Assembly (NCBI GenBank): GCA_018335575.1
Contig: JAGXRT010000064.1
Location: 1-64,000, forward strand
Direction: 5' to 3'
DNA: 64,000 nt
Origin: Bacteroidota bacterium
GTDB lineage: Bacteria > Bacteroidota > Bacteroidia > Flavobacteriales > Flavobacteriaceae
The notes beneath the pieces were generated by a model. That model had not been told where the DNA came from. It did no database searches and saw only the letters and a list, made by a program, of their open reading frames with translations. Shown one piece after another: positions 48,960 to 59,714 of the stretch (positions are counted from its first letter, which is position 1; each line of letters starts with the position of its first letter). The translations under genes were made by a program, and so were the position numbers.

Positions 48960-50183
48960 TTAATCTTTAAATAAAAAATTAAAATCATCCCAAAATTTAG
49001 GGTAGGATTTCTGAACAACTAGGGCATCGTTTATAGTTAAGGGCACCAATAAACTTAATGGAGCAAAAGCCATAGCCATGCGGTGATCGTGGTATGTTTC
49101 AATAAGTATATTTTCATTTAATTGTGATGAACAAATTAACTGCAAGCTGTTTTCTGTAATCTCAACAACAGCTCCAAATTTCTCCAACTCATTTTTAAGT
49201 GCAATTAATCGATCTGTTTCTTTAATTTTTAAGGTATGTAATCCTGTCAAGTAACAGTTTACCCCAAGTCCTAAACACGTAACAGCAATGGTTTGAGCGA
49301 TATCTGGAGTATTTATTAAATCGAGTTCTATTTCTGTTGGATACTTAAAATTAAGAACTTTTGATAGCTCCATTTTATTGCCTTCAAACAATGTTGAAAC
49401 ACCAAAGTTATTGTATATTTCAACTAAAGCAGCATCACCTTGCTGACTGTTTTTAAAAAATGAATTAATACTTACTTTTCCATTTTTGCTCAGTGCTATT
49501 AAACTAAAATAATAAGAAGCAGAGCTCCAATCTGATTCAATTTCTATTTCCTTAATTTTGATTTTTTCAGGCCTAACTGGCTTTACAACAATCGTATTTT
49601 CTTTCCAAGTAACATCAATACCTAAGGTTTTCAATTGCGAAATGGTCATTTTTAAATACGGAATCGAAGTTACTTCAGTTGTAAATGTTAAAGTTAAACC
49701 TTTAGTTAGTTTAGGTGCTATAAGTAACAATGCTGATAAATACTGACTACTTACATTGCCAGCTATGGATACTGTGTTTTTTATTAATTTTTTTCCATGT
49801 ATTTTTAAAGGAGGAAAACCATCTTTTTCTAGATATTCAATTTCAGCACCTAGCTCTTTTAAAGCATCAACCAGTATTTTTATAGGTCTGTTTTTCATGC
49901 GTTCCGAACCGGTTAAAACTACCTTTTTACCATCTTGAACAGCAAAAAATGCTGTTAAAAAACGCATAGCAGTTCCAGCATGATTAATATCAACACTTGT
50001 TTCATTACTGTTTAAGGCTTTTTGAAGTAAAACGGTATCCTCTGCATCTGACAAATTTGTGATGGAAATTGAACTCCACAATTGCTTTAGAATCAACCAT
50101 CGATTGGATTCGCTTTTGGAACCTCCAATTTTAAGTTCACCTTTAGGTTTTAAATTTCTGAAATCTAAACTAATTTTATTCAT
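48960..50183 (-). CDS. aroA: 3-phosphoshikimate 1-carboxyvinyltransferase
   Basis: GGSKSESNRWLIL, HAGTAMRFLTAFFAV, KETDRLIALKNELEKFGA, DHRMAMAFAPL; ATG at 50183 preferred over the upstream start at 50246. Confidence 0.92.
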   Translation of the reverse strand: MNKISLDFRNLKPKGELKIGGSKSESNRWLILKQLWSSISITNLSDAEDTVLLQKALNSNETSVDINHAGTAMRFLTAFFAVQDGKKVVLTGSERMKNRPIKILVDALKELGAEIEYLEKDGFPPLKIHGKKLIKNTVSIAGNVSSQYLSALLLIAPKLTKGLTLTFTTEVTSIPYLKMTISQLKTLGIDVTWKENTIVVKPVRPEKIKIKEIEIESDWSSASYYFSLIALSKNGKVSINSFFKNSQQGDAALVEIYNNFGVSTLFEGNKMELSKVLNFKYPTEIELDLINTPDIAQTIAVTCLGLGVNCYLTGLHTLKIKETDRLIALKNELEKFGAVVEITENSLQLICSSQLNENILIETYHDHRMAMAFAPLSLLVPLTINDALVVQKSYPKFWDDFNFLFKD

Positions 50184-50260
50184 GCTTTTTTTATACGCCA
50201 CTAATTTAAAATAATTTAATAGATTTACTGATAGCAATTCCATCAACCAAATTATAAATT

Positions 50261-53200
50261 ATGAAAATCAATCTTAATTTTTTATTTACTACATGTTTCT
50301 TTTTAATGTTTTCAACTTTATATTCTCAAAAGCAACAAAAAATATCATATCCAGAAGAATTATACAACTCCATTCAGTGGAGAAATATTGGACCATTTAG
50401 AGGGGGAAGAAGTGCCACAGTTACAGGAGTTCCAAACAAACCTAACTTGTATTATTTTGGTGCAACTGGTGGCGGTGTTTGGAAAACTACTGATGGTGGA
50501 AATACCTGGTCTAATATTTCTGATGGATTTTTTGGAGGTTCTGTAGGAGCAGTTTCAGTTAGCGAGTCTGATCCAAATGTTATCTATGTCGGAATGGGAG
50601 AAAAAACAGTACGTGGAAATGTTTCTTCTGGTGATGGCATATGGAAATCGGTTGATGCCGGAAAAACGTGGACACATATAGGTTTATCAAAATCCAGACA
50701 TATTCCGAGGATTAGAATTCATCCCAAAAATCATGACATAGTTTTTGCAGCCGTTTTGGGTGATTTATACAAATCGAGTGATGAACGAGGTGTCTACAAA
50801 TCAACCGATGGAGGTAAAAATTGGCGCAAGGTTTTATTCGCCAATGCAGATGCAGGGGCTATTGACTTAGTTATTGATCCTTCCAATTCCAGAATATTGT
50901 ATGCTTCTACTTGGAAAGTGCGAAGAACTCCTTACAGTTTAGAAAGTGGTGGCGAAGGGTCTGCACTGTGGAAAAGTGTTGATGAAGGTGAAACGTGGAC
51001 AAATATTTCAACAAACAACGGACTTCCAAAAGGGTTGTGGGGAATTTCGGGTGTTACAGTTGCTCCAAACAATTCAGATATTGTTTATGCTATTATTGAA
51101 AATGAAAATGGAGGCGTATATAAATCAACCGATGGCGGTAAAAACTGGAAATTATATAACAGTGATAGAGGATTACGTCAACGAGCTTGGTATTATACAC
51201 GAATTTATGCCGATTCAAAAGACGATAACATTGTTTATGTAGTTAATGTAAATTACCATAAATCTACCGATGGTGGTAAAACATTTAAAAACTACAATGC
51301 CCCTCATGGCGATCATCACGATTTGTGGATTGCTCCAGAAGACAATCAACGTTTGATTATAGCAGATGACGGTGGTGCACAAGTTAGTTTTGATGGAGGC
51401 GAAAATTGGTCTACCTATCACAATCAACCAACAGCACAGTTTTACAGAGTTACTACTGATAATTATTTTCCATACAGAATTTACGGTGCTCAACAAGACA
51501 ATTCAACTGTTAGAATACTACATAGAACAGAAGGGGGTTCCATTACAGAACGTGATTGGGAAGAAACAGCTGGTGGCGAAAGTGCACACATTGCCGTTGA
51601 TCCTTTAGATAATGATATAGTTTATGGCGGAAGTTATGGCGGATATTTAACACGTGTTAATCACAGAACCAAAGAAGAAAGGGCTATCAATGTTTGGCCA
51701 GACAACCCAATGGGACACGGAGCCGAAAGTTCTAAATACCGTTTTCAATGGAATTTCCCAATTTTCTTTTCTCCTCATAATCCTAAAAAATTATACACAA
51801 CTTCAAATCATTTGCATGTTACTTTTGATGAAGGAAATAGTTTTGAAACTATTTCACCCGATTTGACAAAAAACGACCCAACCACTTTAAAAGCATCTGG
51901 TGGTCCCATTACAAAAGATAATACCGGAGTTGAATATTACGGAACTATTTTTGCTGCAGCAGAATCACCTTTAGAAGCTGGTCTTATTTTTACAGGTTCA
52001 GACGATGGCTTAATCCATTATACAAATGACCATGGTAAAACATGGCAAAATGTTACCCCAAAATCAATGCCCGAATGGATGATGTTTAACAGCATAGATT
52101 TTCATCCAACGCAGAGAGGAACGGTTTATATTGCCGGAACACGCTATAAATTAGGCGACTACAATCCGTACCTTTACAAAACTACTGATTACGGTAAAAC
52201 GTGGCAGTTAATAACCAATGGAATTGATAAAGAATCTTTTACCCGCGTTGTTAGAGCAGATACAAAACAACATGGATTGTTATATTGTGGTACTGAAAAA
52301 GGAATGTATATTAGTTTTGATGACGGATTAAGTTGGAAACAATTTCAACTAAATTTACCCATCGTACCTATTACCGATATTACAGTAAAAAACAACAATC
52401 TAATTGTGGCAACTCAAGGTCGTTCATTTTGGATTATAGATGATCTTACACCTCTACATCAATTATCATCAGAAAAAATAAGTAAAAGCGAAATCTTGTT
52501 CAAACCTCAGTCTAGTTACCGGATGAAAGGCGGAACCAGAGGTAAATCAAAAACAGCTGGAGAAAATCATGCCGGAGGTGTTTCAGTTCACTTTTTTATT
52601 AAAGATACGTTAGAAAAGGATGTTTATGCACTTCAATTTAATGAGTATAACGGAAAACTCATAAAATCATTTTCAACTAAACCCAATAAAGAAAAAAATG
52701 AAGAAAAGCTTATGCTTAAAAAAGGAGCTAACTTATTTAACTGGAACATGCGTTATCCTGATGCTGAAAAAGTTGACGGTATGATTTTATGGTGGGCTTC
52801 ATTAAATGGTCCTACAGCCGTTCCTGGTATGTATAAAGTTTCCTTGTTAAAAAATAACTCCATAATAGACACTCAAAATTTTGAAATACTAAAAGACCAA
52901 AGAAGTACCAGTACATTAGCGGAAATTAAGCAACAATTTGATTTTACCTTAAGTGTACAAGAAAAATTATCTGAAATTCACACATCTTTAAAACAATTAA
53001 AAACTGTAAAAAATCAGTTAAATCATTTAAAATCGATGCTTGATAAAAACGAAAAATATAAAGCAATTTCAGAAAAAATTAAAACACTTGAATCTTCAAT
53101 CACCGCAGTTGAAAACGAGCTGTATCAAACCAAAAACAGAAGCAACCAAGACCCTTTAAATTTTCCAATTAAATTAAACAACAAATTGGGGCATTTAAAT

Positions 53201-53377
53201 GCATTGATTTCTATAGGTGATTTTAAACCAACCAATCAAATGTTAGATTACAAAGCTGAGTTATTCCAACTTATAGATTTACAATTAAATAAGATGAAAG
53301 AATTTGTAGATAAAGATATTACCGAACTAAACAATATGGTTAAAGAAAGCGATATACCGTTTATTTCAATTAAGTAA
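50261..53377 (+). CDS. VPS10/sortilin-like BNR-repeat secreted protein
   Basis: Signal peptide; repeated (W/Y)KSTDGGKNW-type BNR motifs. Confidence 0.88.
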   Translation: MKINLNFLFTTCFFLMFSTLYSQKQQKISYPEELYNSIQWRNIGPFRGGRSATVTGVPNKPNLYYFGATGGGVWKTTDGGNTWSNISDGFFGGSVGAVSVSESDPNVIYVGMGEKTVRGNVSSGDGIWKSVDAGKTWTHIGLSKSRHIPRIRIHPKNHDIVFAAVLGDLYKSSDERGVYKSTDGGKNWRKVLFANADAGAIDLVIDPSNSRILYASTWKVRRTPYSLESGGEGSALWKSVDEGETWTNISTNNGLPKGLWGISGVTVAPNNSDIVYAIIENENGGVYKSTDGGKNWKLYNSDRGLRQRAWYYTRIYADSKDDNIVYVVNVNYHKSTDGGKTFKNYNAPHGDHHDLWIAPEDNQRLIIADDGGAQVSFDGGENWSTYHNQPTAQFYRVTTDNYFPYRIYGAQQDNSTVRILHRTEGGSITERDWEETAGGESAHIAVDPLDNDIVYGGSYGGYLTRVNHRTKEERAINVWPDNPMGHGAESSKYRFQWNFPIFFSPHNPKKLYTTSNHLHVTFDEGNSFETISPDLTKNDPTTLKASGGPITKDNTGVEYYGTIFAAAESPLEAGLIFTGSDDGLIHYTNDHGKTWQNVTPKSMPEWMMFNSIDFHPTQRGTVYIAGTRYKLGDYNPYLYKTTDYGKTWQLITNGIDKESFTRVVRADTKQHGLLYCGTEKGMYISFDDGLSWKQFQLNLPIVPITDITVKNNNLIVATQGRSFWIIDDLTPLHQLSSEKISKSEILFKPQSSYRMKGGTRGKSKTAGENHAGGVSVHFFIKDTLEKDVYALQFNEYNGKLIKSFSTKPNKEKNEEKLMLKKGANLFNWNMRYPDAEKVDGMILWWASLNGPTAVPGMYKVSLLKNNSIIDTQNFEILKDQRSTSTLAEIKQQFDFTLSVQEKLSEIHTSLKQLKTVKNQLNHLKSMLDKNEKYKAISEKIKTLESSITAVENELYQTKNRSNQDPLNFPIKLNNKLGHLNALISIGDFKPTNQMLDYKAELFQLIDLQLNKMKEFVDKDITELNNMVKESDIPFISIK

Positions 53378-53387
53378 TGTACTAAAA

Positions 53388-53420
53388 AAAAGAGAGGTTT
53401 TTTTAACCTCTCTTTTGTTT
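53388..53420. terminator. intrinsic terminator between convergent genes
   Basis: AAAAGAGAGGTT-TTTTT-AACCTCTCTTTT, 12-bp perfect stem. Confidence 0.85.
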
Positions 53421-53654
53421 TTTAAGTCTATTGAGTGTAATTCTGGCCATAAACAATCCGTATGCAATTCCTATAATTAATTTTATGGCAAGGTATTTAA
53501 GCCATGTAAAATCATTAAAACTAACAGATACTGCATCTAAATTTCCAACCTTAATCAGTTCAAAAATCATTTCTATTATAATAACAATAATAACAAAGAT
53601 TGCAGAAAATCTAATTACCAAACTCCAATACGAAGGTAAATTTGTTGGTTTCAT
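53403..53654 (-). CDS. small membrane protein
   Basis: Two hydrophobic segments, basic C-terminus; directly follows the pyrophosphohydrolase gene. Confidence 0.6.
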   Translation of the reverse strand: MKPTNLPSYWSLVIRFSAIFVIIVIIIEMIFELIKVGNLDAVSVSFNDFTWLKYLAIKLIIGIAYGLFMARITLNRLKKQKRG

Positions 53655-53655
53655 T

Positions 53656-53982
53656 TTATTTTAATTTTTGATTATTTTGATGGCGATCATGATCGCGTTT
53701 TGTTTTGATATCCATTTTTTTATCAAAAGCTGCTTGTAAATCTACACCAGTTTGATTGGCTAAACACAAAACTACAAAAACCACATCGGCTAATTCTTCG
53801 CCAAGATCTTTAGATTTATCGCTTTCTTTTTCACTTTGCTCACCATACCTGCGAGCTATAATTCGGGCTACTTCGCCAACTTCTTCCGTTAATTGTGCCA
53901 TATTGGTAAGTTCATTAAAATAACGAACTCCGTGATTTTTAATCCACTCATCAACAACTAATTGCGCATTTTTTATATCCAT
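53656..53982 (-). CDS. MazG-like nucleotide pyrophosphohydrolase
   Basis: LTEEVGEVARIIARRYGEQSEKESDKSKDLGEELADVVFVVLCLANQTGVDL (EExxE-ExxD). Confidence 0.88.
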   Translation of the reverse strand: MDIKNAQLVVDEWIKNHGVRYFNELTNMAQLTEEVGEVARIIARRYGEQSEKESDKSKDLGEELADVVFVVLCLANQTGVDLQAAFDKKMDIKTKRDHDRHQNNQKLK

Positions 53983-54010
53983 TGTACTAATTTTAAGCTA
54001 AATATACGTA

Positions 54011-54655
54011 TTAAACTTTAATCGATTTTAAATAGGTCATAAACTCTTTTCTTGATATTTCTCTTGCACCAAAACTAGCTAAATAATCGGTATACATTTG
54101 ACAATCAATTAGCCTATAGTTTTCTTTTTTAAGTTTATCAACCAAATAAACTAATGCAATTTTAGAAGCGTTAGATTCTTTACTAAACATACTCTCGCCA
54201 CAGAAAACAGTTCCTAAATCTACTCCGTACAATCCACCAACCAACTCATTATTTTTCCAAACTTCTACCGATTTAGCAAAACCTGCTTTATGAAAGTTGA
54301 TATAAGCTGTTCTCATTTCATCGGTTATCCAAGTACTGTCTTGTCCAGTACGTTGAATTGTTTTACATTGACTTATTACCTTTTCAAAAGCCTGATTATA
54401 CGTAACGGTATACAATTCTTTATTAAGTAATTGCTTTAAACTTTTAGAAATTTTAAACTCGTTTGGAAACAATACCATTCGAGGATTTAAACTGTACCAA
54501 ATTATGGGTTCATTGTCAGAAAACCACGGAAAAATTCCACTTTTATATGCTAACAACAAGCGTTCAACAGATAAATCGCCTCCAATAGCAACCATTCCGT
54601 ATTTATTGGCTGTACTTACCGGAGGAAAATAAAGCGATGCTGTTACAACATACAT
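54011..54655 (-). CDS. aat: leucyl/phenylalanyl-tRNA--protein transferase
   Basis: GGDLSVERLLLAYKSGIFPWFSDNEPIIWYSLNPRMVLFP, GGLYGVDLGTVFCGESMFS. Confidence 0.93.
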   Translation of the reverse strand: MYVVTASLYFPPVSTANKYGMVAIGGDLSVERLLLAYKSGIFPWFSDNEPIIWYSLNPRMVLFPNEFKISKSLKQLLNKELYTVTYNQAFEKVISQCKTIQRTGQDSTWITDEMRTAYINFHKAGFAKSVEVWKNNELVGGLYGVDLGTVFCGESMFSKESNASKIALVYLVDKLKKENYRLIDCQMYTDYLASFGAREISRKEFMTYLKSIKV

Positions 54656-54675
54656 GATTGGTAATTAACTTCGGT

Positions 54676-55041
54676 TTAAAACGGCAAATCGTCTTCGTCT
54701 TCTGATAAATTAAAATCTGTAGTAGTTTCAAATTCTTGAACAGTATCAATTGGTGGTGGAGTTGAAGTATTGTTAAGTTTTTCTATTCTCCAACCTTGAA
54801 TCGAGTTAAAATACTTGGTTTCTCCCTGTGGACTTACCCATTCTCTACCTCTTAAATTAATGCTAATTTTAACCGGTTCTCCAATATTATAATTGTTGAG
54901 TAAGTCTGTCTTATCTTGAGTAAACTCAACTAATAAAAATTGCGGATATTGTTCATCTGTAGTAACCACTACTTCTCTTTTTTTAAAATTTCCAAAGGTT
55001 TGAGTTTCCCCAATTTTTTTGATTGTTCCTGTAATTTCCAT
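54676..55041 (-). CDS. DUF3127-like protein
   Basis: GTIKKIGETQTFGNFKKREVVVTTDEQYPQFLLVEF. Confidence 0.8.
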   Translation of the reverse strand: MEITGTIKKIGETQTFGNFKKREVVVTTDEQYPQFLLVEFTQDKTDLLNNYNIGEPVKISINLRGREWVSPQGETKYFNSIQGWRIEKLNNTSTPPPIDTVQEFETTTDFNLSEDEDDLPF

Positions 55042-55194
55042 CGTTTTCTATAATTTTACATTGTATATAATTGCAATTCACTTTATAATTAGTTAAAATA
55101 CTTATCTTTATTCCAGCTCAATTAATAGTGATAGCATACAAAGATAACATCAATTTTAATTGAAATAAAATAAATCCAATTATAAGGACTGATT

Positions 55195-56355
55195 ATGGTT
55201 TTTTCTTCGTTAAAAAAGACAACTCAGATAATTTTAATATTAATTTCATTTGGCATTGTTTCGCTTATTTTATGGAATACGTATGTGTTTTTTCAAGAAT
55301 TTAAAATACAAGAGCGAATTAAAATGGAAATTTTAGCCGCTGCTCAAAAAGATTTAGCTCTAAATACCGATTTAAACGCAAACATTCAATTACCATTAAC
55401 AATAATATCTACCAATAACAACATTCCAATGATTTTGGTAAATCAATTTGGAGAGATTGAGAGTTTTCAAAATTTAGACACTACCTTGGTTAAAGTACCT
55501 GGATATATTGAAAAGCAATTAGCGGTAATGAAAAAGGAAAATGAACCCATCATTATCAATTTTTATGAAAACAAACACAGCTATATTTATTATCGAAATT
55601 CTGATTTATTAAATAAACTAAGCTATTACCCCATTACATTAGTGTTAATTTTAGTTTTGTTTAGTACCGTTATTTATTTGTTTTTTAAATCGAATAAAAC
55701 TGCAGAACAAAACAGGCTTTGGACAGGAATGGCTAAAGAAACGGCACATCAAATTGGAACACCGCTTTCTTCGCTAATGGGATGGTTAGAAATTTTACGG
55801 GCAGAAAAGGTACCTGATGATATCTTACTTGAAATTGAAAAAGACATCAATCGTTTACACGAAATTACTGATAGGTTTTCAAAAATTGGTTCTGTACCTT
55901 CATTATCAATGCTAGATGTTATTGAATGTACCGAAAACTCTTTTGAATATTTAAAATCAAGGTGGTCTAAACAAATTGACTTTCACTTTAAACCTATAAA
56001 TTCTAAAGTTTTCACATTGTTAAACACTCCACTCTTTAATTGGGTAATTGAAAATATTGTAAAAAATGCATTGGATGCCATGAGTGGAAAAGGAAAAATT
56101 TCGATTTATTTTGAAGAATCTGAGGATATTATAACAATATTTATAAAGGATAATGGAAAAGGTATTCCGTATGAAATTCGAAAAAAAATATTTTCACCCG
56201 GATTTACTACTAAAAAACGTGGCTGGGGTTTAGGATTATCCTTATCTAAACGAATAATAGAAGATTATCACAACGGGAAACTTTTTATAAAAGAGTCCGA
56301 AATAAACAGAGGAACAACCTTTGGAATTAGCTTAAAAAAAGTTTCACCTTTATAA
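55195..56355 (+). CDS. membrane sensor histidine kinase
   Basis: MAKETAHQIGTPLSSLMGWLEILR H-box, NIVKNALDAM N-box, DNGKGIP, GLGLSLSKRIIEDYHNGKL. Confidence 0.9.
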   Translation: MVFSSLKKTTQIILILISFGIVSLILWNTYVFFQEFKIQERIKMEILAAAQKDLALNTDLNANIQLPLTIISTNNNIPMILVNQFGEIESFQNLDTTLVKVPGYIEKQLAVMKKENEPIIINFYENKHSYIYYRNSDLLNKLSYYPITLVLILVLFSTVIYLFFKSNKTAEQNRLWTGMAKETAHQIGTPLSSLMGWLEILRAEKVPDDILLEIEKDINRLHEITDRFSKIGSVPSLSMLDVIECTENSFEYLKSRWSKQIDFHFKPINSKVFTLLNTPLFNWVIENIVKNALDAMSGKGKISIYFEESEDIITIFIKDNGKGIPYEIRKKIFSPGFTTKKRGWGLGLSLSKRIIEDYHNGKLFIKESEINRGTTFGISLKKVSPL

Positions 56356-56739
56356 TTTATCGCTTATACTTTTGGCAGTATTTACAAATTCATCAGAAGT
56401 TAACTGTACTTTTTTTGTAAAACGCATATCGTCCATTTCATTTATCGGAATTAGATGAACATGAACGTGTGGCACTTCAAGTCCAACAACAGCCATTCCT
56501 ATTCGTTTACAAGGTATTGCTTTTTCTAATGCAATAGCAACTGTTCTAGAAAACTGCATTAAACCGCTATAGGCATCCTCATCCAAATCAAATAGTTTAT
56601 TGACTTCTTTTTTAGGAATAACAATAGTATGTCCTTTAGCATTGGGGTTTATATCTAAAAATGCTAAGAAATTATCATCTTCTGCTACTTTGTAACATGG
56701 AATTTCTCCCTGAACGATTTTTGTAAATATTGTACTCAT
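56350..56739 (-). CDS. HIT-family hydrolase
   Basis: IFTKIVQGEIPCYKV, GHTIVIPKKEV, PHVHVHLIP. Confidence 0.93.
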   Translation of the reverse strand: MSTIFTKIVQGEIPCYKVAEDDNFLAFLDINPNAKGHTIVIPKKEVNKLFDLDEDAYSGLMQFSRTVAIALEKAIPCKRIGMAVVGLEVPHVHVHLIPINEMDDMRFTKKVQLTSDEFVNTAKSISDKL

Positions 56740-56758
56740 AATTATAATTATTACAAAA

Positions 56759-56785
56759 AATCCCCTTAATTGGGGATTCTTATGA
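56759..56785 (-). terminator. putative intrinsic terminator for greA
   Basis: AATCCCC/GGGGATT stem with T run on the minus strand. Confidence 0.6.
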
Positions 56786-57259
56786 TTAGCGTGTTATATC
56801 TAAAATTTCAACTTTTATAGTTCCGTTTGGTACAGTTATATCAACAACATCTCCTATTTTATTTCCTAGTAATCCTTTTCCAAAAGGAGAATTTACAGAA
56901 AGTTTCCCCGATTTTAAATCGGCTTCAGAATCTGCTACTAGCTTATAGGTTAAAATCATATTATTTGATAAGTTTTTAATTTTAACCGTTGATAAAATCA
57001 ACACTTTTGAAGTATCAAGCTGAGTTTCATCTATAACTCTTGCTGTTGCTACAATTTCCTTAAGTTTTGAAATTTTCATTTCTAACATCCCCTGAGCTTC
57101 TTTTGCAGCATCATACTCTGCATTTTCAGACAAATCTCCTTTATCTCTGGCATCAGCAATTGCTTGAGAAGCTTTAGGGCGCTCAATGCTCTCTAAATAT
57201 TCTAGTTCGTCTTTTAATTTTTTTAACCCTTCGGGTGTATAATATGCAATACTGTTCAT
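56786..57259 (-). CDS. greA: transcription elongation factor GreA
   Basis: YTPEGLKKLKDELEYLESIERPKASQAIADARDKGDLSENAEYDAAKEAQGMLE. Confidence 0.95.
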   Translation of the reverse strand: MNSIAYYTPEGLKKLKDELEYLESIERPKASQAIADARDKGDLSENAEYDAAKEAQGMLEMKISKLKEIVATARVIDETQLDTSKVLILSTVKIKNLSNNMILTYKLVADSEADLKSGKLSVNSPFGKGLLGNKIGDVVDITVPNGTIKVEILDITR

Positions 57260-57383
57260 GTTCTAATCTTTTAAAAAATACAAAAATCCCAATGCTGATG
57301 AGTTCAGATTGAGACTTCATTCACAAATATACAAAATAATTGTAAATTGCAATATTCATTGCCTAACGTAATATCATTTAAAA

Positions 57384-57806
57384 ATGAGAGTATTTTTATT
57401 CTGTTTTTTGGTTATAATGATTTCTTTTGCTTGCGAAAGTGATCAACAAAATAACATTTTACCTCGGGTTCAAGTTAATGAAACTTTAAATTTATCAAAC
57501 CCAGAATTTATTAATTTACAGGTTGCCGGTGGATGGTCATACGCAAATGGCGGAATCAGTGGATTAATTGTTTATAACCTTAATGGAAACTCTTTTAAAG
57601 CATGGGAACGCAGTTGTCCGCATTTAAAACCTTCAACTTGTACTCGAATGACAGTAGAGAATAGTTTTAAGATGAAGTGTCATTGCGATCAAAGTGAATT
57701 TAATATACTTAATGGTTCACCTTTAACTGCTGGAATTAACTTTGGTGCACGCGAATACAAAGCAACACTAATTAATGCTACCACCTTAAAAATCACAAAT
57801 TTTTAG
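57384..57806 (+). CDS. Rieske-like lipoprotein
   Basis: Lipobox SFACES; CPH and CHCDQSEFNILNG motifs. Confidence 0.75.
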   Translation: MRVFLFCFLVIMISFACESDQQNNILPRVQVNETLNLSNPEFINLQVAGGWSYANGGISGLIVYNLNGNSFKAWERSCPHLKPSTCTRMTVENSFKMKCHCDQSEFNILNGSPLTAGINFGAREYKATLINATTLKITNF

Positions 57807-57831
57807 TCAATCTAACTAGAGATGTGTATTT

Positions 57832-58998
57832 TTGCACGAAACTACCATTGTGAAAAATTACTTTTCATCTCAATTTAAATTAGGAATCCTTGGTGGCGGT
57901 CAGTTAGGAAAAATGCTGCTTACCGAAACACAAAAGTTTGACATTTTTACTTCTGTTCTTGATTCTTCAAAAGATGCTCCTTGTGCTTTAATTGCTCATC
58001 AATTTACTGTTGGTGATTTAATGGATTTTGAAACCGTGTATCGTTTTGGAAAAACCGTTGACTTATTAACGATTGAGATTGAACATATAAACATTAAAGC
58101 CTTATACCAATTAGAAAAAGAGGGGCTTACCATTTACCCGCAACCCAGTGTCATTGAAACCATTCAACACAAAGGAAAACAAAAAGATTTTTATAAAACA
58201 CATCTAATACCAACAGCCGATTTTTATCGGTATAATTCAATTAAAGAATTAAAATCTTATCCATTTGATTTCCCATTTATATGGAAATCTGCTCAATTTG
58301 GTTATGACGGCATGGGTGTAAAAGTGGTGAAAAATGAAATTGACATACAAACCTTACCTGATGTAGAGTGTATTATAGAAAAAATGATTCCGTTTAAAAT
58401 GGAATTAGCTGTAATTGTTGCTCGTAATCATCAAAATGAAATAAAATCTTTTCCTGTTGTTGAGATGGAATTTCATCCGGAAGCAAATCAGGTTGAATAC
58501 GTTATTTGTCCAGCACGTATTCCTGATGCTATTGCTACTCAAGCTCAGGAAGTAGCATTAAAAGTTACAGAATCATTTAATCATGTTGGTCTTTTGGCTG
58601 TTGAATTGTTTTTGACAGAAAATGACGAAATTTTAGTAAATGAAGTTGCACCTAGACCACATAATAGCGGTCATTACAGCATAGAAGCTTCGTATACCAA
58701 TCAATTTGAACAGCATTTAAGAGCTATTTTAAATTTGCCTTTAGGAAATACCGATAGTAAATTAGCCGGAATTATGGTAAATTTGGTTGGCAGTGAGGGG
58801 TATTCAGGTGATGTAGTTTATCAAAATATGAATGAAATTCTAAAAATAAATGGTGTAACACCACATATTTATGGTAAAAAGCAAACTAGGCCGTTTCGTA
58901 AAATGGGACATGTAACCATTGTAAATAAATCGGTTGATACAGCTCGAGAAATTGCTGAAACAGTTAAGAATACTATAAAAGTGATAAGTACCAAGTAA
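57832..58998 (+). CDS. purK: 5-(carboxyamino)imidazole ribonucleotide synthase
   Basis: KLGILGGGQLGKMLLTE, FIWKSAQFGYDGMGVKVV, VNEVAPRPHNSGHYSIEA. Confidence 0.93.
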   Translation: MHETTIVKNYFSSQFKLGILGGGQLGKMLLTETQKFDIFTSVLDSSKDAPCALIAHQFTVGDLMDFETVYRFGKTVDLLTIEIEHINIKALYQLEKEGLTIYPQPSVIETIQHKGKQKDFYKTHLIPTADFYRYNSIKELKSYPFDFPFIWKSAQFGYDGMGVKVVKNEIDIQTLPDVECIIEKMIPFKMELAVIVARNHQNEIKSFPVVEMEFHPEANQVEYVICPARIPDAIATQAQEVALKVTESFNHVGLLAVELFLTENDEILVNEVAPRPHNSGHYSIEASYTNQFEQHLRAILNLPLGNTDSKLAGIMVNLVGSEGYSGDVVYQNMNEILKINGVTPHIYGKKQTRPFRKMGHVTIVNKSVDTAREIAETVKNTIKVISTK

Positions 58999-59017
58999 CG
59001 TTAATACATGTAAAAAA

Positions 59018-59515
59018 ATGGCTAAAGTAAGTATAATTATGGGAAGCAAATCAGATTTCCCTATTATGGAACAAGCATTAAATGTTTTAAAAGACTTTAA
59101 TATCTCTGTAGAAGTTGATATCGTTTCAGCACATCGTACCCCTGAAAAAATGGTAGAATTTGCAAAAAATGCTCATTTAAAAAATGTATCGGTAATTATT
59201 GCCGGTGCAGGAGGTGCTGCTCATTTACCAGGTATGGTTGCTTCATTATCTCCCTTACCAGTAATAGGAGTTCCTATTAAATCAAGTAATTCTATTGACG
59301 GCTGGGATTCTGTACTTTCTATACTTCAAATGCCTAATGGTGTACCTGTTGCAACAGTAGCTTTAAACGCAGGTCAAAATGCCGGAATTTTAGCTGCACA
59401 AATATTAGGAGCTTCAAATAAAGAAATTCTTGAAAAAGTGGTAGATTTTAAAATCAAGCTAAAAGAAAAAGTATTAAACGATTCTAAAAACTTAAATTCT
59501 CAAAATCATTATTAA
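59018..59515 (+). CDS. purE: 5-(carboxyamino)imidazole ribonucleotide mutase
   Basis: SIIMGSKSDFPIMEQA, VSAHRTPEKM, AGAGGAAHLPGMVAS. Confidence 0.95.
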   Translation: MAKVSIIMGSKSDFPIMEQALNVLKDFNISVEVDIVSAHRTPEKMVEFAKNAHLKNVSVIIAGAGGAAHLPGMVASLSPLPVIGVPIKSSNSIDGWDSVLSILQMPNGVPVATVALNAGQNAGILAAQILGASNKEILEKVVDFKIKLKEKVLNDSKNLNSQNHY

Positions 59516-59714
59516 AAATTTACTGTTTTCTAATTTTTCCGCTTTTTTATATTAAGAATAGTTTATTTATTTAAAATTATAGTACAGTTATTTTAAAATA
59601 TTTTAGATGTTTTAACATAATAATTAAAGTATTTATATATTTCAAAATTAGTGACTTAAGTCACTTTTTTTATTAAAATAAATTTATATATTCGCCCCCT
59701 AATTTCTCCCTTTA

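Noticed and set aside
50946-51866. ORFs in other frames inside the VPS10/BNR gene
   Set aside because: Repetitive BNR coding sequence yields repeated spurious frames
53431-53664. 77-aa plus-strand ORF antisense to a small membrane protein
   Set aside because: The minus-strand frame fits the operon order and has better membrane-protein character
55195-56355. Histidine kinase considered as the sensor for the peptide module
   Set aside because: About 7 kb away with unrelated genes between, and not a LytTR-partner HK type by eye; no support beyond co-occurrence
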